A DNA stretch of 64,000 bases from an uncultured Clostridia bacterium (GCA_946403295.1 CAMIZL010000011.1:1-64000); one strand, 5' to 3'. Counted from the stretch's first letter, positions 43,169 to 52,979 are shown. The notes: generated by a model from the letters alone, not told the origin. A program made the numbers and translations.

Positions 43169-43197
43169 TTTTCATTAGTAAGACCTTGTGATACAAT
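43169..43197 (+). promoter_or_regulatory. Promoter of the diguanylate cyclase
   Basis: TTTTCA, 17-bp spacer and TACAAT (43192-43197), about 75 bp before the start. Confidence 0.55.
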
Positions 43198-43270
43198 AAA
43201 ATAGCGAAAGAACATTTTGCTTTTTGTGACGATGTTTGCAGTTCGTGAAAAAACGTGTAGAGGGATGATT

Positions 43271-44743
43271 ATGTACGAAGTTCTTGTATGGTTTCAGGGA
43301 TTGAGCATTCCCATTGCCTTCCTGACAATGCTGGTGTTTTTTCCGACGTGGAAGAACAGGATCCATGCATATCTGTTTATTTTCACGCTCTCTGTTACCG
43401 TGAATAATCTGGGCTACTTTTTGGTAATGATAGCAAACAACCCGGATGATGCTTTGTGGGCCACAAAGATCGAATATCTGGGAAAGTTGTTTATTTCCGC
43501 TGCCCTTTTGTTCTTCATGACCGAATACACGGGTGCACGCATTAGCGAATATACAAAGAGGACCGTCGTGATCATCCACGCGATAATAGGCGTTTTTGTC
43601 TTTACGTGTGAGCATCATACGATGTATTACGAGAACGGCCCGCAGTTTCGTGAGGCATGGACAACGGAGGGGCTTTATCCCCATATCGTTCATGAACACG
43701 GAATCTTCTATTATATATACGTTATGATGGTTGCCGGCTATTTGATCTTCTCGATCGTTTCGGCAGTCAGGCAGCTCCTCAATGAGCGCAGACGTAAAAG
43801 AAAAGTGCAGACAGCGATCATCATTGCCTGCGGTCTTGTTATGGTTGCCGGAATGGCAGTTTATTCGACCGGGATCCTCGGCGGATATGACGCAACCGTT
43901 ATCTCTTACCTCATCTGCCTTGTCCTTATGATCATCGCTACGATCAAGTATGACCTGATCGCGGCGCTCGATGCCGTTAAGAATTATATCGCCGACAACA
44001 TGACCGAAGGAATCGTGGCTGTCGACACCGAAGGCGCGATCATTTACAACAATGTTATTTCCGAACGCATATATCCGACGCTCAAAGACCGCGACGAAGG
44101 CGTCATATCGCAGCTTATAGAGGCGATAGATAAGGATGAAGTCATAAACATTAAGAAAAATTATTACAGAGTCGAGCAGAGCGAGCTTACGAACGAGCGC
44201 AAGAGCCTCGGCAAGCTTTACGTGATCGACGATATTACGATCGAATACAATCATAACAAGGAACTCAAGCTCCGCTCCATCACCGATGGCATGACGGGTC
44301 TGTTAAACCGTACGGAGACGCTTCGCCGCATCGAGGAATCGATGAATGCGAACGGGGTTGCCCTCGTTATGATCGATATCGATAATTTTAAGATGGTCAA
44401 CGATTCCTTCGGACATGATGTCGGCGACACCGTTATCAAGGGAGTTGCGAACATCATGCTGAATCTTACATATACAAATCCGAAGCTTTCGGCAGGTCGC
44501 TGGGGCGGCGAGGAGTTTATGCTGGTTATGCCCGGGATCCAAATCGACGAGGCTGTGGAGACGGCCGAGAAGATCCGTATGGAATTTGCGAAGACGGAAT
44601 TCCAATACGCGGGATTTAGGACTGTCAGCCTCGGAGTGACCGTATATGCCGAAGGAGACGATGCGGACGGTTTCTGCAAGAGGGCTGATGAGGCGCTCTA
44701 TATCTCCAAACAGGAAGGCAAGAACAAGGTGACCATAAAATAA
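43271..44743 (+). CDS. Membrane diguanylate cyclase
   Basis: 490 residues. About seven TM helices (residues 1-225) form a 7TM sensor of the histidine-kinase N-terminal type, followed by a PAS-like segment (about 235-320: VDTEGAIIYNN) and a GGDEF domain (325-490). The active site is intact: MIDIDNFKMVNDSFGHDVGD and GRWGGEEFMLVMPG (GGEEF). It makes cyclic di-GMP and may oppose the EAL protein at 13420. GAGGG six bases before 43271 decides between two nearby ATGs. An RxxD inhibitory site is not obvious. Confidence 0.92.
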   Translation: MYEVLVWFQGLSIPIAFLTMLVFFPTWKNRIHAYLFIFTLSVTVNNLGYFLVMIANNPDDALWATKIEYLGKLFISAALLFFMTEYTGARISEYTKRTVVIIHAIIGVFVFTCEHHTMYYENGPQFREAWTTEGLYPHIVHEHGIFYYIYVMMVAGYLIFSIVSAVRQLLNERRRKRKVQTAIIIACGLVMVAGMAVYSTGILGGYDATVISYLICLVLMIIATIKYDLIAALDAVKNYIADNMTEGIVAVDTEGAIIYNNVISERIYPTLKDRDEGVISQLIEAIDKDEVINIKKNYYRVEQSELTNERKSLGKLYVIDDITIEYNHNKELKLRSITDGMTGLLNRTETLRRIEESMNANGVALVMIDIDNFKMVNDSFGHDVGDTVIKGVANIMLNLTYTNPKLSAGRWGGEEFMLVMPGIQIDEAVETAEKIRMEFAKTEFQYAGFRTVSLGVTVYAEGDDADGFCKRADEALYISKQEGKNKVTIK

Positions 44744-45138
44744 TGAAAACGTGTAGTTTATCATTTCTTGCCGTCTGTGATGACTGAAGTTCACAAAAAG
44801 ATGATTCGATATCAAATTCACACTTCTCGTTTATTGTTGTCGAAATTCGTGTTGACACGTGTTAATCGGCGCAAAATGAGGAGTTTTTTTATTTAAATAT
44901 TTGGAACGTTTATGACGCGAAAAAATTGAAAAAAACGCGGTTTGACACGAAAAAGAATAAAAAGATAGCAATATTTGATAAGTCGAGATGTAAATTAGAT
45001 TGGTAAATCCGAAAAAATGTCATATAATGTGAATTATGATAGGCGGTTTGGAAAGTTTTCGAACCGAAATGTTTTAAAATTGTGTAGCTTAATACTTGAT
45101 AAAAGTAAGAGCTGATTTATTGAAAGGTATACGGGTTT
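44744..45138. other. AT-rich intergenic region before the GH43 gene
   Basis: 395 bp, much more AT-rich than its surroundings. It holds a good promoter at 45000-45028 and a leader of about 100 nt. A second -35-like TTGACA lies at 44942 without a clear -10. No gene or riboswitch core is seen. Confidence 0.6.
45000..45028 (+). promoter_or_regulatory. Promoter of the GH43 gene
   Basis: TTGGTA, 17-bp spacer and perfect TATAAT (45023-45028). Confidence 0.7.
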
Positions 45139-46128
45139 ATGGCTAAGCAGAGAAGACCTTTAGTGTCGCACATCTTTACGGCTGATCCTTCAGCACATGT
45201 TTTCAATGACAAGATCTACATCTATCCTTCTCATGATATTCCTCATGATGCGGAAGACAATGACAACGGTGACGAGTACCGCATGGAAGACTACCATGTT
45301 CTTTCACTTGATAACCTCGACGCAGAGTGCGTTGACAACGGAGAAGCTCTTCATATGAAGAACATTCCCTGGGTTAGCAAGCAGATGTGGGCTCCCGATG
45401 TAGCATTTAAGAACGGAACATATTATCTGTATTTCCCCGCAAGGGATAAGGACGGCATCTTCAGGATCGGTGTTGCATCATCGACTTCTCCTGTCGGACC
45501 TTTCGAGCCCGAAGCAGATTATATTCAGGGAACATACAGCATTGACCCCGCATCATTTATTGATGATGACGGAAGAGCATACCTCTACTACGGAGGACTT
45601 TGGGGCGGACAGCTCGACAAGTGGACCAAGGGCTTCTTCGATGAGAAGGCCGGCCAGCTTGAGGGTGATATCGATCCCGAGCGCGACGCGATCGGACCTA
45701 TGTTCTGTGAGCTCGCTGATGATATGAAGTCGCTTAAGGGTGAGCCTCGTCATTTACAGATCCTTGACGAGAACGGCAATCCCATCAAAGAAGGCGACGA
45801 GGACCGCAGATATTTCGAAGGCCCTTGGATGCATAAGTTTAACGGTAAATATTATCTTTCATACTCGACAGGAACAACACATTATCTTGTTTATGCCGAG
45901 TCCGATAAGCCCGAAGGCCCCTTCACCTACAAGGGAAGGATCATGGAGCCTGTACTTGGCTGGACCACACATCATTCGATCGTTGAGTATCATGGTGAGT
46001 GGTATCTCTTCTACCATGATTGCGAGCTTTCAAAGGGCATTAATCATCGCAGAAACGTTAAATATACCAAACTCGATATCGCTCCCGACGGAACGATCAA
46101 GACGATCATTCCCTATGAGAACGAATAA
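45139..46128 (+). CDS. Glycoside hydrolase family 43 (xylosidase/arabinofuranosidase-like)
   Basis: 329 residues, a single five-bladed propeller with no signal peptide, so cytoplasmic. Catalytic acids are in TADPSAHVFNDKIYIYPSHD (general base Asp), YSIDPASFIDDDGRAYLYYG (pKa-modulating Asp) and YFEGPWMHKFNGKYYLSYS (general acid Glu). Related enzymes release xylose or arabinose from imported oligosaccharides. It has its own promoter and terminator. Codon use is strongly biased, as in highly expressed genes. Exact sugar specificity cannot be told. Confidence 0.92.
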   Translation: MAKQRRPLVSHIFTADPSAHVFNDKIYIYPSHDIPHDAEDNDNGDEYRMEDYHVLSLDNLDAECVDNGEALHMKNIPWVSKQMWAPDVAFKNGTYYLYFPARDKDGIFRIGVASSTSPVGPFEPEADYIQGTYSIDPASFIDDDGRAYLYYGGLWGGQLDKWTKGFFDEKAGQLEGDIDPERDAIGPMFCELADDMKSLKGEPRHLQILDENGNPIKEGDEDRRYFEGPWMHKFNGKYYLSYSTGTTHYLVYAESDKPEGPFTYKGRIMEPVLGWTTHHSIVEYHGEWYLFYHDCELSKGINHRRNVKYTKLDIAPDGTIKTIIPYENE

Positions 46129-46152
46129 AACGATCGAACACATGCATACCAT

Positions 46153-46188
46153 AAGCGCCTGAGAAATATTCTCAGGCGCTTGTTCGTT
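46153..46188 (+). terminator. Intrinsic terminator of the GH43 gene
   Basis: A perfect 13-bp stem (AAGCGCCTGAGAA with TTCTCAGGCGCTT), three-base loop, then GTTCGTTAT. Confidence 0.88.
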
Positions 46189-46272
46189 ATCTGAACATGA
46201 CAATAGTCATGTTGAAACCACCGGGTATTCGTGATATAAGAATAGAATACCTTACAGTACAAGGAAGCAAAC

Positions 46273-48768
46273 ATGAAAAAACAAAAAGAAACAACAATAA
46301 ATAAAGACCTCAAAACCGCTCTGGCCGAGCTGCTTTCGGGGCGCGACGCGCGCGGCATGTCAGGGGAACCGCTTTCAGGGCGCGACGCGCGCGGCATGTC
46401 AGGGGAACCGCTTTCAGGGCGCGATGCGCGCGAGATATCGGTCGATATGATAAGAAACGTCGCTCTGTTCGATCTTTCGGACGAAGGCACCTATGTTAAG
46501 GGATGCGTTTTTCTTACGGACACATATCTCGGTATCGTCAGCGGACCCGAAGAACCCCTGCCCGAAGGTCAGGGCAGAAAGCGCGGAAAGGCTCCGGAGG
46601 TTATCGGCGGGCCGGCACAGGGACTTCCCTCACGCATAGACCGCATTTCGTTCATCGAACTTAAGAGCATTGATGACGTAAGGGCCGAAAGACTTTTCGC
46701 ATCGAGCCTTCTCACCGCTGTTGTCGCAGGTAAGGATACGTTCGTTGCGGCCTTTACCGGAATCCATACTCCGGAAATGAACACATTCATAAAGGAAGTA
46801 AAAGCGGTTCTCGGTAGCGCTGCCGGGGGCAGGAAAGCCGAAGAGGACAATGAAACTCCGGACGGGCGGCGTCCGGGCAAAGACACGGGCGACGCGAACA
46901 TAAAAGTCGAAGGTGCCGAAGAAAACCAAAAGAAGGACGTAAAAAGCGAACCGGGCACGGAAGATGCCGCACCCGTCACAAAGAAACGTACGATCTTCTC
47001 GAGAGTGTTCAGATATTTCCTGAAATACAGGATTTCTGTCGTCGTGCTTTTCTTCACATATCTTGCGTCGGCACTCATATCGATCATATGGCCTTACCTT
47101 TCGGGAAAAGTGCTTTATGACGGCGTTATCGGAAAGAACGATGAGTTTTTGGCGGACTTCGGACTTGAAGGCGAATATATGCTTGCGCTTCTCGTTCTTG
47201 TCATCTGCATGTTCGGAGCGAGAGTGCTCCAGCATGGGGTTCAGATATTGCAACAATACCTGGTCGCGAGGGTTGCCGCAAAAACCGTAAGAGATATCAA
47301 ACAGGATATATTTTCGTCGATGGGGGATCTGTCGCTCAGATTCTTTACAAGCAAGCAGACCGGCGGACTTATGACGCGTGTACGAAGTGACGCGGACAGG
47401 ATCATAGATTTCTTCCTTGACGGATTTCCCTTCCTGTTCATTCACTCCACAACCATAATCGTTACATTCATTGTAATGTTCAGACTAAATTGGCAGCTTT
47501 CGCTGCTTGCTGTCGTGCTGCTGCCGGTGCTCGTTATCCTGAGCGTTAAGCTCAAACCCGCGCTCTGGACCCTTTACGGCAAACGCCACCGCGCAGAGCG
47601 ATCCATGACAAGCAAAGTTAACGACAATCTCACCGGCGCACGCGTTGTCAAAGCGTTCGGCCGCGAGGATGAGGAGGCAACCGGTTTTTCAAAGAAGTCG
47701 GGCTCGCTTGAGACGGCCGAAGTCGACATAGTTCGTTACAACAACCGATTCACGATCCTTTACAACATGGTCAGCGAGATCTCGAACATATGGGTCTGGA
47801 TCGTCGGCGTTCTTCTTGTCATTGAGACAAAATCGATCGATCTCGGTGTGCTCGTGACGTTTGTCGGATACATCGGATCCCTTAACGGACCCATGAATTT
47901 CTTCTCATATATATTCCGTGTATGGACCGACAGCATTAATTCCGCGCAGCGTATGCTCGAGATCATAGACGCGGTGCCCGATATCAGGGAAGCGGCCGAT
48001 CCCGTACATCTTCCCGAACCTCGCGGAGAGATCGAACTTGAGCATGTGACCTTCGGCTATGAAGCTTTCAGGCCTGTGCTAAAAGATGTGTCGTTACATG
48101 TACATCCGGGCGAAGTGCTCGGAATAGTCGGACGTTCGGGAGCCGGAAAATCAACGCTCGTCAACCTTATCTCGAGGCTCTATGACACGGACGAGGGTAC
48201 GATCAAGATCGACGGTCACGACGTGCGCGACCTTGCTTTTAAGGATTTAAGGCGAAGTGTTGCGATGGTATCGCAGGATACATATATATTTATGGGATCG
48301 GTTGCGGACAACATAGCATATGCGGATAAGGAAGCTTCGCGTGACGACATAATACGTGCGGCAAAGCTGGCGGGCGCGCACGATTTCATAAGCGCGATGC
48401 CTGACGGATATGACACGATAGTCGGCGCCGGCGGCAAAGATCTTTCGGGCGGCGAGCGTCAGCGACTTTCGATAGCGCGTGCCGTTCTCGCGGATCCCAA
48501 GATCCTCATACTCGACGAGGCAACGTCGGCCGTGGATACAAAGACCGAGCAATTGATAGAAAGATCGGTTTCGCTCCTTGCCGAAGGCAGAACGACGATC
48601 TCGATAGCACACCGCCTGTCGACACTCAAAAACGCCGACAGACTCATCGTCATCGACGGCGGACAGATAGTCGAAGAAGGAACTCATGACGAACTCATGG
48701 AAAAGGAAGGCATCTATCACATGCTTTCGAACCTGCAGACGGGATTTTTGTCGCTTGAGGACATTTGA
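46273..48768 (+). CDS. ABC transporter, fused permease/ATPase, first half of a DUF1854-linked pair
   Basis: 831 residues. Residues 18-58 are 13-residue repeats (LSGRDARGMSGEP). A folded N-terminal domain (about 55-180; YVKGCVFLTDTYLGIVSG, ISFIELKSIDDV) resembles a PH-like domain, then a charged linker (185-240). The exporter TMD (about 245-550) and NBD follow, with GRSGAGKST, LSGGERQRLS and ILILDEATSAVD. Standard half-exporters are about 580 residues, so the N-terminal 240 are extra. AGGAAGCAAAC precedes the ATG. The partners at 48976 and 49579 suggest a heterodimeric exporter. Confidence 0.88.
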   Translation: MKKQKETTINKDLKTALAELLSGRDARGMSGEPLSGRDARGMSGEPLSGRDAREISVDMIRNVALFDLSDEGTYVKGCVFLTDTYLGIVSGPEEPLPEGQGRKRGKAPEVIGGPAQGLPSRIDRISFIELKSIDDVRAERLFASSLLTAVVAGKDTFVAAFTGIHTPEMNTFIKEVKAVLGSAAGGRKAEEDNETPDGRRPGKDTGDANIKVEGAEENQKKDVKSEPGTEDAAPVTKKRTIFSRVFRYFLKYRISVVVLFFTYLASALISIIWPYLSGKVLYDGVIGKNDEFLADFGLEGEYMLALLVLVICMFGARVLQHGVQILQQYLVARVAAKTVRDIKQDIFSSMGDLSLRFFTSKQTGGLMTRVRSDADRIIDFFLDGFPFLFIHSTTIIVTFIVMFRLNWQLSLLAVVLLPVLVILSVKLKPALWTLYGKRHRAERSMTSKVNDNLTGARVVKAFGREDEEATGFSKKSGSLETAEVDIVRYNNRFTILYNMVSEISNIWVWIVGVLLVIETKSIDLGVLVTFVGYIGSLNGPMNFFSYIFRVWTDSINSAQRMLEIIDAVPDIREAADPVHLPEPRGEIELEHVTFGYEAFRPVLKDVSLHVHPGEVLGIVGRSGAGKSTLVNLISRLYDTDEGTIKIDGHDVRDLAFKDLRRSVAMVSQDTYIFMGSVADNIAYADKEASRDDIIRAAKLAGAHDFISAMPDGYDTIVGAGGKDLSGGERQRLSIARAVLADPKILILDEATSAVDTKTEQLIERSVSLLAEGRTTISIAHRLSTLKNADRLIVIDGGQIVEEGTHDELMEKEGIYHMLSNLQTGFLSLEDI
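46332..46445 (+). repeat. In-frame 39-bp tandem repeat at the ABC N-terminus
   Basis: GCTTTC starts at 46332, 46371 and 46410, 39 bp apart, encoding LSGRDARGMSGEP units. Confidence 0.9.
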
Positions 48769-48783
48769 GGAAGATGCGCACGT

Positions 48784-48946
48784 GATCGGCAACCCGGTAG
48801 CCGGAAGAAACGTAAAGGCCCGGTACATACAGATCGGCAACCCGTTTGACGTAAGGAACGTGAAGAACCGGTGCATACAGATCGGCAACCCGGTTGCCGG
48901 GAAGAAACGTAAAGAGCCGGTACATACAGATCGGCAACCCGGCATC
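48784..48946. repeat. 48-bp tandem repeat, about 3.4 copies
   Basis: GATCGGCAACCCGG starts at 48784, 48832, 48880 and 48929. The best units hold CGGCAA-CCCGG-TTGCCG stem-loops. The array starts 16 bp after the ABC stop codon and ends 30 bp before the DUF1854 gene. Confidence 0.9.
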
Positions 48947-48975
48947 CGAACAGCAGAAAGGATTTAGTGTAAGAT

Positions 48976-49491
48976 ATGGAAGACAAGAATATAAATCTCA
49001 ACTTTTTTGAAAGCGAGGGAGGGTTCCTCGGGGCAAAGCTTGAAAGCAGGGACGCCGGTCACGCACCGGAAGGGTCATGCGGGACCTACGACAGAGTACG
49101 CGCGGTCAGGCTGTTTCCTTTCACGGATCCCGCGAAATATATCTCAATCCGTGTCGGAAACGAGACGGGTGAGGAACTTGCGGTCATCAGGGATATCGCG
49201 CAACTCAGCCCCGATCAGCAGGAGCTCATCAGGCGCGATCTGGAACTTAATTACTTCATGCCCGTGATAAATAAGATCATCTCGATCAAAGATGAATACG
49301 GATATGCATATTTCCATGTGATGACCGACAAAGGTGAAGTGAAATTTACCATCAACATGGGCGGAAACAACGTGACAAAGCTCTCGGAGACCAGGCTTCT
49401 TATCACGGACATCAATGAGAACAGGTTCGAGATCCGCGATATACACGCCCTCACCCCTTCCGAGCAGAGAAAACTTGATCTGTTCCTGTGA
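48976..49491 (+). CDS. DUF1854 family protein
   Basis: 171 residues. The core VRAVRLFPFTDPAKYISIRV, EELAVIRDIAQLSPDQQELI, YFMPVINKI, GYAYFHVMTDKGEVKFTINM and LLITDINENRFEIRDI matches DUF1854. This family usually lies beside ABC exporters and, in some Proteobacteria, cyanophycin genes; no cyanophycin gene is here. It is cytoplasmic with no TM. Its place between two half-transporters points to a regulatory or assembly subunit (inference). The ribosome binding site is weak (AAAGGA, about 14 bases upstream). Confidence 0.85.
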   Translation: MEDKNINLNFFESEGGFLGAKLESRDAGHAPEGSCGTYDRVRAVRLFPFTDPAKYISIRVGNETGEELAVIRDIAQLSPDQQELIRRDLELNYFMPVINKIISIKDEYGYAYFHVMTDKGEVKFTINMGGNNVTKLSETRLLITDINENRFEIRDIHALTPSEQRKLDLFL

Positions 49492-49578
49492 TCCGGTGCG
49501 AAAGGTTTACGGATCCGCGAGACGTAGCCGGAACACAGACTCCTACATATAAACAGTAAGATATAAAAGGAAATTGCC

Positions 49579-51759
49579 ATGATCTTAAATTTTGAACTTC
49601 CGCAGGACTTGCGGAACCTCATCGAACTCGCCGACGGCGAAGAGATTTATTACACGCTTCCCATCGATATCGACGAGCATTCGATATATACGCGGGATTC
49701 GTTCCTCGTGGTCACGAACAGGACGATCGATGTGATCATGCACGGGAAGATCGAAAAAAAGCTCGCGATAGCGGATTGTAAAAACGCGAAGGCGCATGCG
49801 CACGTCGGTCAGGGGCTTCTGACTGTGGATCACAATGGGACGCTCACCTTGATCGCGCGTTATACGCATGGGCATATGGCCCGTTACGCATATATAGCAA
49901 GAGGCATAAACATTCTTGCTTCCGGACGAAGCGAGCATGTTGAGAGCAATGAATATGAGGCGGCCTGTCCGAAATGCGGGCGCGCTATCCCGGGTACGGC
50001 ACGCTGCCCTCATTGCAGCGGCGAGAATCGTTTCTTCGGAACGCTCAAAAGACTCGCAAAGCCTTATATCCCGCAGTTCCTCGGCATCGCGGTGCTTATG
50101 GTCCTGGCCTCGGTCACAACGCTTGTTAACCCCGTGATCCAAAGACATCTCGTAGACAACGTGCTCCTTGACGAGAATCCTTCGAAGTCGGCGGCTTTTC
50201 TGTGCCTCGGCGGCATATTCGCGATGAGTGTCGGAATAGTGTTTGTGAACGTTGCGAAGAGTTTTTATTCGACAAAGCTCGGCGCGAGGATCTCAAACGA
50301 TATGCGTAAGAGTTTGTTTGACAAGCTTCAGGCGGCTCCGCTTTCTTACATAAACGACAGGCGCCCGGGCGAACTCCTCAACCGCGTCGTGCAGGATACA
50401 CGTGTCATCAGGGAGTTCATGGAAAACAGCTTTTGCAACCTGGTGACGGTGGCGTTCATTTTCGTGTGCGATGTGATCTTTATGTTGTCGATAAACGTTA
50501 AGCTTGCGCTTATGGCGTTTATCCCCGCGCCCCTTGTTGTTGTGCTGATAATGCTCTTCAGAAAGAACATACACCGCCGTTTCCATCTTCAATGGCATAA
50601 AAACGATGATATCAGCAGTAATCTTCAGGATGTCATCTCGGGTATGCGCGTCGTTAAGTCTTACGGAAACGAGAAGGAAGAGTCGGAAAAGTTCCTCAGG
50701 TTCTCGAACGAATATTGCCGCGTGCAGATACGTAACGAGTGTTTTTGGGCGGTATTCAATCCGATGCTTAACTTCCTCATGGGTGCGGGCATATTCATTG
50801 TTGTATATTTCGGAGGAAGCAATGTGCTGGCCGGCGAGATGACGACCGGTGAGCTTATCCAGTTTATGACATATACGCAGCTGTTATACATGTACCTCAA
50901 TTGGATGACGAACCTTCCCAGACAGCTGACTTCGCTTATCAGCAGCCTTGAGCGAATCGATGACATACTCGCTTTCGACCGCATACCGGACCACGAAAAC
51001 GGAGTTGTCGGCGAGATCAGGGGACAGGTTGATTTTGAGAAAGCAACATTTGGCTACAGGTCATACAAACCGGTGCTTGAAGGAATCGAGCTGCATGTCA
51101 GACCGGGCGAAAAGATCGGTATCGTCGGACCTTCGGGGGCGGGAAAATCAACGCTTATAAACCTGCTTATGGGGCTCTATGAAGCCGACGACGGACTCTT
51201 ACTGGTGGACGGCAAAGATATACGTACGCTTGACAGAAAGAGTTTCCACAGTCAGCTCGGAGTTGTTCTTCAGGAAACATTCCTTTTCTCGGGAACGATC
51301 CTCGAAAACATTCGCTTTGCGCGTCCCGACGCCACTTACGAAGAGGTCATCGAAGCAGCCAAAACGGCCAATGCACATGACTTTATCTGCCGTACACCCG
51401 GCGGTTACGATACATATGTCGGCGAAAAAGGTTACAATCTTTCCGGAGGAGAGCGTCAGCGCATCGCGATCGCGCGCGCGGTGCTTGCGAAGCCTTCGCT
51501 TCTTATACTCGACGAGGCGACTGCGAGCCTTGATACCGAGAGCGAATATCTTGTTCAAAATGCACTTTCAAAGCTTACAAAAGGCAAGACGACATTCGCG
51601 ATCGCACACAGGCTTTCGACGCTTAAGGATTGTGACCGCTTGATCGTTATCGACGGTCACACCATAAAAGAGGTCGGCTCGCATGAAGAACTGATCGCCG
51701 CAAAGGGGCTTTATTACGAACTGCTGACTGCGCAGCTGCAGATGCAGAAAGGAAGTTAA
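49579..51759 (+). CDS. ABC transporter, fused permease/ATPase with zinc ribbon, second half
   Basis: 726 residues. An N-terminal PH-like domain (about 20-118: SFLVVTNRTIDVIMHGKIEK, GQGLLTVDHNGTLTLIARY) is followed by a zinc ribbon CPKCGRAIPGTARCPHC (about 132-148), the exporter TMD (160-460) and the NBD with GPSGAGKST, LSGGERQRIA and LLILDEATASLD. It appears to pair with the ABC protein at 46273. Both halves have consensus Walker B Glu. AAAGGAAATTGCC precedes the ATG. Substrate unknown. Confidence 0.88.
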   Translation: MILNFELPQDLRNLIELADGEEIYYTLPIDIDEHSIYTRDSFLVVTNRTIDVIMHGKIEKKLAIADCKNAKAHAHVGQGLLTVDHNGTLTLIARYTHGHMARYAYIARGINILASGRSEHVESNEYEAACPKCGRAIPGTARCPHCSGENRFFGTLKRLAKPYIPQFLGIAVLMVLASVTTLVNPVIQRHLVDNVLLDENPSKSAAFLCLGGIFAMSVGIVFVNVAKSFYSTKLGARISNDMRKSLFDKLQAAPLSYINDRRPGELLNRVVQDTRVIREFMENSFCNLVTVAFIFVCDVIFMLSINVKLALMAFIPAPLVVVLIMLFRKNIHRRFHLQWHKNDDISSNLQDVISGMRVVKSYGNEKEESEKFLRFSNEYCRVQIRNECFWAVFNPMLNFLMGAGIFIVVYFGGSNVLAGEMTTGELIQFMTYTQLLYMYLNWMTNLPRQLTSLISSLERIDDILAFDRIPDHENGVVGEIRGQVDFEKATFGYRSYKPVLEGIELHVRPGEKIGIVGPSGAGKSTLINLLMGLYEADDGLLLVDGKDIRTLDRKSFHSQLGVVLQETFLFSGTILENIRFARPDATYEEVIEAAKTANAHDFICRTPGGYDTYVGEKGYNLSGGERQRIAIARAVLAKPSLLILDEATASLDTESEYLVQNALSKLTKGKTTFAIAHRLSTLKDCDRLIVIDGHTIKEVGSHEELIAAKGLYYELLTAQLQMQKGS

Positions 51760-51781
51760 TAACACGGTCGAAAGACTTCCC

Positions 51782-51822
51782 GGAAACTCGTCACTCAAAT
51801 AGATGACGAGTTTCCTGTTATA
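51782..51822 (+). terminator. Intrinsic terminator of the ABC-DUF1854-ABC cluster
   Basis: GGAAACTCGTCA pairs perfectly with TGACGAGTTTCC around a ten-base loop, then TGTTATAT. Confidence 0.85.
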
Positions 51823-51856
51823 TATCAAATACTTGCGTTTTATGGCAAATTTCTCT

Positions 51857-51884
51857 TTGAAAAATATCCCGTGTCGTATATAAT
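51857..51884 (+). promoter_or_regulatory. Promoter of mbl
   Basis: TTGAAA, 16-bp spacer and TATAAT (51879-51884), about 60 bp before the start. Confidence 0.7.
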
Positions 51885-51945
51885 ATCTCTGTGGGCGAAT
51901 TTTTTAGTCGCCCCTTAGGGGATGTTTGAAAGGAGTTATTTGTCA

Positions 51946-52932
51946 ATGCTTGGAAGTGACATCGGAATAGATCTCGGTACGGCCAGCGTACTCGTGTACA
52001 TAAAAGGAAAGGGTGTTGTGCTCAAAGAGCCCTCGGTAGTGGCTTTTGACAGAGACACCAATAAGATCAAGGCAATCGGAGAGAACGCAAGACTTATGCT
52101 CGGTCGTACACCGGGTAACATTGTAGCGGTCAGACCCTTAAGACAGGGCGTTATCTCGGACTATACCGTTACGGAGAAGATGCTTAAATATTTCATTCAA
52201 AAGGCGGTAGGAAAGCAGCGCTTCCGTAAGCCTGTCATAAGCGTTTGCGTACCGAGCGGCGTTACCGAGGTAGAGAAAAAAGCCGTTGAGGACGCTACTT
52301 ATCAGGCAGGTGCCCGTGAAGTTGCGATCATCGAAGAGCCTATCGCTGCCGCTATCGGTGCGGGGATCGATATTTCGCGTCCCTGCGGCAATATGATCGT
52401 CGACATCGGCGGCGGTACGACCGATATAGCAGTTATCTCACTCGGAGGTACCGTTGTCAGCACATCTATCAAGATAGCCGGCGATGACTTTGACGAAGCA
52501 CTCGTCAGATATATGCGTAAGAAGCACAATCTTCTCATCGGTGAGCGTACCGCGGAAGATATAAAGACAAACATCGGATCGGCGTACAGACGTCCCGAAA
52601 CGGTAGCAATGGATGTCAGAGGCCGTAACCTCGTAACGGGTCTTCCCAAGACTATCTCGGTAACATCTGAGGAGACGGAAGAGGCACTCAAGGAGACTAC
52701 GTCCCAGATCGTAGAAGCTATCCACAGCGTTCTCGAGAAGACGCCGCCCGAACTTGCAGCCGATATCGCGGACCGCGGCATCGTCCTTACCGGAGGCGGA
52801 TGCCTCCTCTACGGACTTGAGGAACTCATCGAGGAAAAGACCGGTATCACTACCATGACAGCGGAAGATCCCATGACGGCCGTAGCGATCGGCACGGGTA
52901 AATACGTGGAGATGTTCAGTTCAAGAAAATAA
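51946..52932 (+). CDS. mbl: MreB-like rod-shape protein Mbl
   Basis: 328 residues. An actin-fold ATPase that forms filaments under the membrane and guides lateral wall synthesis. Motifs: SDIGIDLGTASVLVYIKGKG, VSVCVPSGVTEVEKKAVEDA-like phosphate region, MIVDIGGGTTDIAVISLGG and GIVLTGGGCLLYGL. The start at 51946 matches the family N-terminus; an upstream ATG would add eight residues overlapping the ribosome binding site AAAGGAG. The following flagellar rod genes reproduce the B. subtilis order mbl-flhO-flhP, which favours Mbl over MreB. Confidence 0.93.
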   Translation: MLGSDIGIDLGTASVLVYIKGKGVVLKEPSVVAFDRDTNKIKAIGENARLMLGRTPGNIVAVRPLRQGVISDYTVTEKMLKYFIQKAVGKQRFRKPVISVCVPSGVTEVEKKAVEDATYQAGAREVAIIEEPIAAAIGAGIDISRPCGNMIVDIGGGTTDIAVISLGGTVVSTSIKIAGDDFDEALVRYMRKKHNLLIGERTAEDIKTNIGSAYRRPETVAMDVRGRNLVTGLPKTISVTSEETEEALKETTSQIVEAIHSVLEKTPPELAADIADRGIVLTGGGCLLYGLEELIEEKTGITTMTAEDPMTAVAIGTGKYVEMFSSRK

Positions 52933-52940
52933 GTACACTA

Positions 52941-52979
52941 TGGGTTCGCCACAAGACAGGATTTATGTGACGAACCCTT
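52941..52979 (+). terminator. Possible terminator after mbl
   Basis: GGGTTCG and CACA pair with TGTG and CGAACCC (one mismatch), then TTGTC. The short T-run makes it weak, and it may let some transcript into the flagellar genes. Confidence 0.5.

Noticed and set aside
43175-44254. 359-codon minus-strand frame
   Set aside because: Antisense to the diguanylate cyclase, which has an intact GGEEF site and its own promoter.
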